From positions 1 to 64,000 of the forward strand of contig JBECKT010000029.1 in assembly GCA_040235405.1 (NCBI GenBank): a DNA stretch of 64,000 nucleotides. The letters run 5' to 3'. A program made the translations under genes and the position numbers. Shown here piece after piece: positions 62,275-64,000 of this stretch (the stretch's first letter is position 1; the number at the start of each line of letters is the position of its first letter). Under the pieces are notes generated by a model. The model was not told where the DNA came from and made no database searches. It was given only the letters and a program-made list of their open reading frames with translations. This stretch comes from PGZG01 sp040235405. GTDB taxonomy: Bacteria > Pseudomonadota > Gammaproteobacteria > Pseudomonadales > Alcanivoracaceae.

Positions 62275-62765
62275 GCGTGCGGTTCCTGCATCGGTGGACG
62301 CAGATGAAGCAGATCAAGGAAAAACATAATCAGATAGCGGACGGAGATCACTGAGAAACCGACCGGAATCATGGCCTGCAGCATCCATGAAGGCACACCG
62401 GGAAAGGCATTGCCCCCCTGCCTCATCTCCTCGAACAGAAACAGCATGCTGTGCCAGGCCACTACCGCACAAACCGCGCAGGTAAACAGGTCCACCACCA
62501 TCGCCAGCCAACGACGGGCTTCCGGTTTCAACCAGGTGTTGATCAGATCAATGCGGATATGCTCATCCCGGCGCGAGGCAATCATGGCACCGAGCAAACC
62601 GATCCACAGCACCGCGTTCTGCAACAGCGGCTCAACCCAGACCAGACTGCTGCTGAATACATTACGCAGCACAATCTGATAGACCGCCAGACCGATCATC
62701 ATCAACAAAATGAGGACGATCAGACCGTCCTCAAAATGATTCAACCAGCGCGCGAGGCGGCGCAT
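62271..62765 (-). CDS. dctQ: TRAP transporter small permease DctQ
   Basis: The 164-residue protein has four membrane segments typical of DctQ and the family's NAVLWIGLLGAMIASRRDEHI segment. It joins DctM in the inner-membrane complex. Its ATG overlaps the dctP stop codon by one base (TGATG), and its own stop overlaps the dctM start. Confidence 0.9.
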   Translation of the reverse strand: MRRLARWLNHFEDGLIVLILLMMIGLAVYQIVLRNVFSSSLVWVEPLLQNAVLWIGLLGAMIASRRDEHIRIDLINTWLKPEARRWLAMVVDLFTCAVCAVVAWHSMLFLFEEMRQGGNAFPGVPSWMLQAMIPVGFSVISVRYLIMFFLDLLHLRPPMQEPHA

Positions 62766-63754
62766 CAGCCGCCGCTTCCGTTACGCAACTCGCCAAGCAG
62801 AGACTGCAGACGGTCGAGCATGACCTGACTGATTTCTCCCTCTGCCACCAGCTGGGTGGTCGCCTTGTCGGCATAGCTGCGCCACTCCGCCAGCTGCTCG
62901 TCCGACGGCGCCACCAGATGCAACTGCTGCTGGATGGCGTCGAACGCTTGCAGATTCTCGGCCCGGCTGTCGCTGTCCATCCTGGCAAATGCTTCGGTCA
63001 GAACCTGCTGTACCACCTTCTGGTCTGCCGGGCTCAACTTGCTGAAGTATTTGTCACTGATGCCGAGCATGCCGTAGGTGTACAGCAGCGGCACATCGGT
63101 CATGTGTTTGACCCGCGAATGCCACTGCAGGGTCAGCGCCGCCACCGGTGGCGCAGCGAAAGCATCGATGGCGCCGGTCTGCAACGAGGTCAGCACAGTG
63201 CCGACGCTGAGCATGATCGGCGAAACGCCAAACACCCGTGCCGCCTTCTCCGAGCCGGAATCATTCGCCGGCAACCACAGTTTCTGTTCCCGCAGCGCGG
63301 CCACCGAATCCACTTTTTTCTGGCTCATGACGTAGGCGAACCCGCCGTCTACCGGGCCGAACACCACCCAGCCGTTATCCCGGAAGCCCTCACGAATCAG
63401 CGGATCCAGCGTTTTACGCACATGGTCCACTTCCTCGTAGGAGCGGAACGCAATCGGCAGATTGAGAATCTGGCTATCACGGTAGAAGCGGCTGAAGGCG
63501 CCGCCCTGCGCCAGCGCACCATGTAGCTGGCCAATGCTGATTTTGCGTTGCACGGCACGATCATCACCCATCACCCCGCCCGGAAAAATGCGCAGCGATA
63601 CCCGGCCGCCGGTTTGCTTTTCGATATCATCGCTGGCCGCTTTCAGGGCCGTCACCACCGAGGTCCCCTCGGGATACAACGTGGAAATACGCAAGGTCAT
63701 GGCAGACGCCATTACCGGCAGAGCCAACACCATCAGACACGCTGCACGCCACAT
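62765..63754 (-). CDS. dctP: TRAP transporter substrate-binding protein DctP
   Basis: The 329-residue periplasmic protein has a signal peptide (cut near MASAMT) and the DctP pattern: LRISTLYPEGTSVV at the start, GGRVSLRIFPGGVMGDD, ALREQKLWLPANDS and GAIDAFAAPPVAALTLQWH. It lacks the usual conserved Arg in the common PTNP/LRV-xx segment (LWLPAND here), so the ligand may differ from C4-dicarboxylates. ATG 63754 has AAGGAA eight bases upstream. It lies 25 bases after tatT. Confidence 0.9.
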   Translation of the reverse strand: MWRAACLMVLALPVMASAMTLRISTLYPEGTSVVTALKAASDDIEKQTGGRVSLRIFPGGVMGDDRAVQRKISIGQLHGALAQGGAFSRFYRDSQILNLPIAFRSYEEVDHVRKTLDPLIREGFRDNGWVVFGPVDGGFAYVMSQKKVDSVAALREQKLWLPANDSGSEKAARVFGVSPIMLSVGTVLTSLQTGAIDAFAAPPVAALTLQWHSRVKHMTDVPLLYTYGMLGISDKYFSKLSPADQKVVQQVLTEAFARMDSDSRAENLQAFDAIQQQLHLVAPSDEQLAEWRSYADKATTQLVAEGEISQVMLDRLQSLLGELRNGSGG

Positions 63755-63779
63755 AGCATTTGTTCCTTTCTGATTCGGG

Positions 63780-64000
63780 TTATTCAAAATAGGCCGCCGA
63801 GTTATCCAGCAAACGACGGGCATCGCGCTGGGCAACTGTATTCTGCAGAGTCAGGCCATGTTCGCTCGGGTCTGCCTCAAGCACTTCCAGAAGCAGGCGA
63901 TCGTGCAGCTCCTGATCAAACATCAACCGGGCATAGCGCTCGGCATACAGGGTCTTGGCCATCAGGTTCCGGCCTTCGGACAAGGCAATTGCCTGTTCAT
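63780..64000 (-). CDS. TRAP-associated protein TatT (partial, start outside window)
   Basis: Only the C-terminal end of about 73 residues is in the window; the frame is open to the right edge, so the gene continues beyond base 64000. The KTLYAERYARLMFDQELHDRLLLEVLEADP segment matches the C-terminal helices of TatT, a TPR-type periplasmic protein that partners DctP in TRAP systems of gammaproteobacteria. It would be the first gene of this TRAP operon. Confidence 0.8.
   Translation of the reverse strand, partial: EQAIALSEGRNLMAKTLYAERYARLMFDQELHDRLLLEVLEADPSEHGLTLQNTVAQRDARRLLDNSAAYFE

Noticed and set aside
1..64000. CRISPR array, IS element or prophage
   Set aside because: No regular spaced repeats, transposase, integrase of phage type or structural phage gene was seen; XerD is the housekeeping recombinase.

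Overview
The window reads as a chromosomal segment of a GC-rich gammaproteobacterium. The gene order xerD-dsbC-hom-thrC and the divergent fpr/finR-type LysR pair are both known from Pseudomonas and relatives. A GlyGly-CTERM protease, a TatT-DctPQM TRAP operon, NhaD, a DeaD-type helicase, DinB and SodB fit the same class. The genus cannot be fixed from the sequence alone. Genes are dense on both strands, and no phage, plasmid, IS transposase, rRNA operon or CRISPR array was seen.

Layout. 0.1-6.1 kb: aldehyde dehydrogenase, a two-gene ABC exporter, a glycine-zipper envelope protein, an unknown protein with a thioesterase, and cysH. 6.2-15.6 kb: Kef-type antiporter, PilZ and DUF1631 genes, fpr with its divergent LysR regulator, a nitroreductase, an unknown 335-residue protein and a DEAD-box helicase. 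15.9-21.4 kb: a response regulator facing its probable kinase, and a putative membrane-lipid modification locus (DUF2878, DUF1295, CFA-synthase-like methyltransferase, with NTF2-like lipoprotein and chalcone-isomerase-like genes divergent). 21.5-34.9 kb: a degenerate GGDEF protein, a GlyGly-CTERM protease, an FAD monooxygenase, dinB, an SDR, a thioesterase, a DUF1289 protein, a TolC-like protein, tRNA-Leu(UAG), two membrane-anchored coiled-coil proteins and sodB. 35-42.5 kb: thiolase, DUF962, a serine hydrolase and the thrC/hom/dsbC/xerD cluster. 42.5-50.6 kb: a diguanylate cyclase, then a CoA-ester catabolic cluster (two SDRs, an HMG-CoA-synthase-like/DUF35 fusion, an SCP2-type thiolase, an acyl-CoA ligase). 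50.6-64 kb: pbpG, pyrC, an ABC1 kinase, a ribbon-helix-helix/zinc-ribbon protein with a candidate operator, an Atm1-like ABC exporter, HPP protein, NhaD, a CBS protein, GNAT and a TRAP transporter operon running off the right end.

The points most worth following are these. (1) The lipid-modification locus is tied to a two-component system and lacks its usual oxidoreductase partners. (2) The 44.7-50.6 kb cluster contains an HMG-CoA-synthase-like enzyme that appears to lack the nucleophilic cysteine. (3) A family of GTAGGAG-type hairpin repeats, plus a larger two-hairpin element, lies only in gaps between convergent genes. (4) Compact palindromes precede the LysR gene and the ribbon-helix-helix gene, where autoregulation would act.
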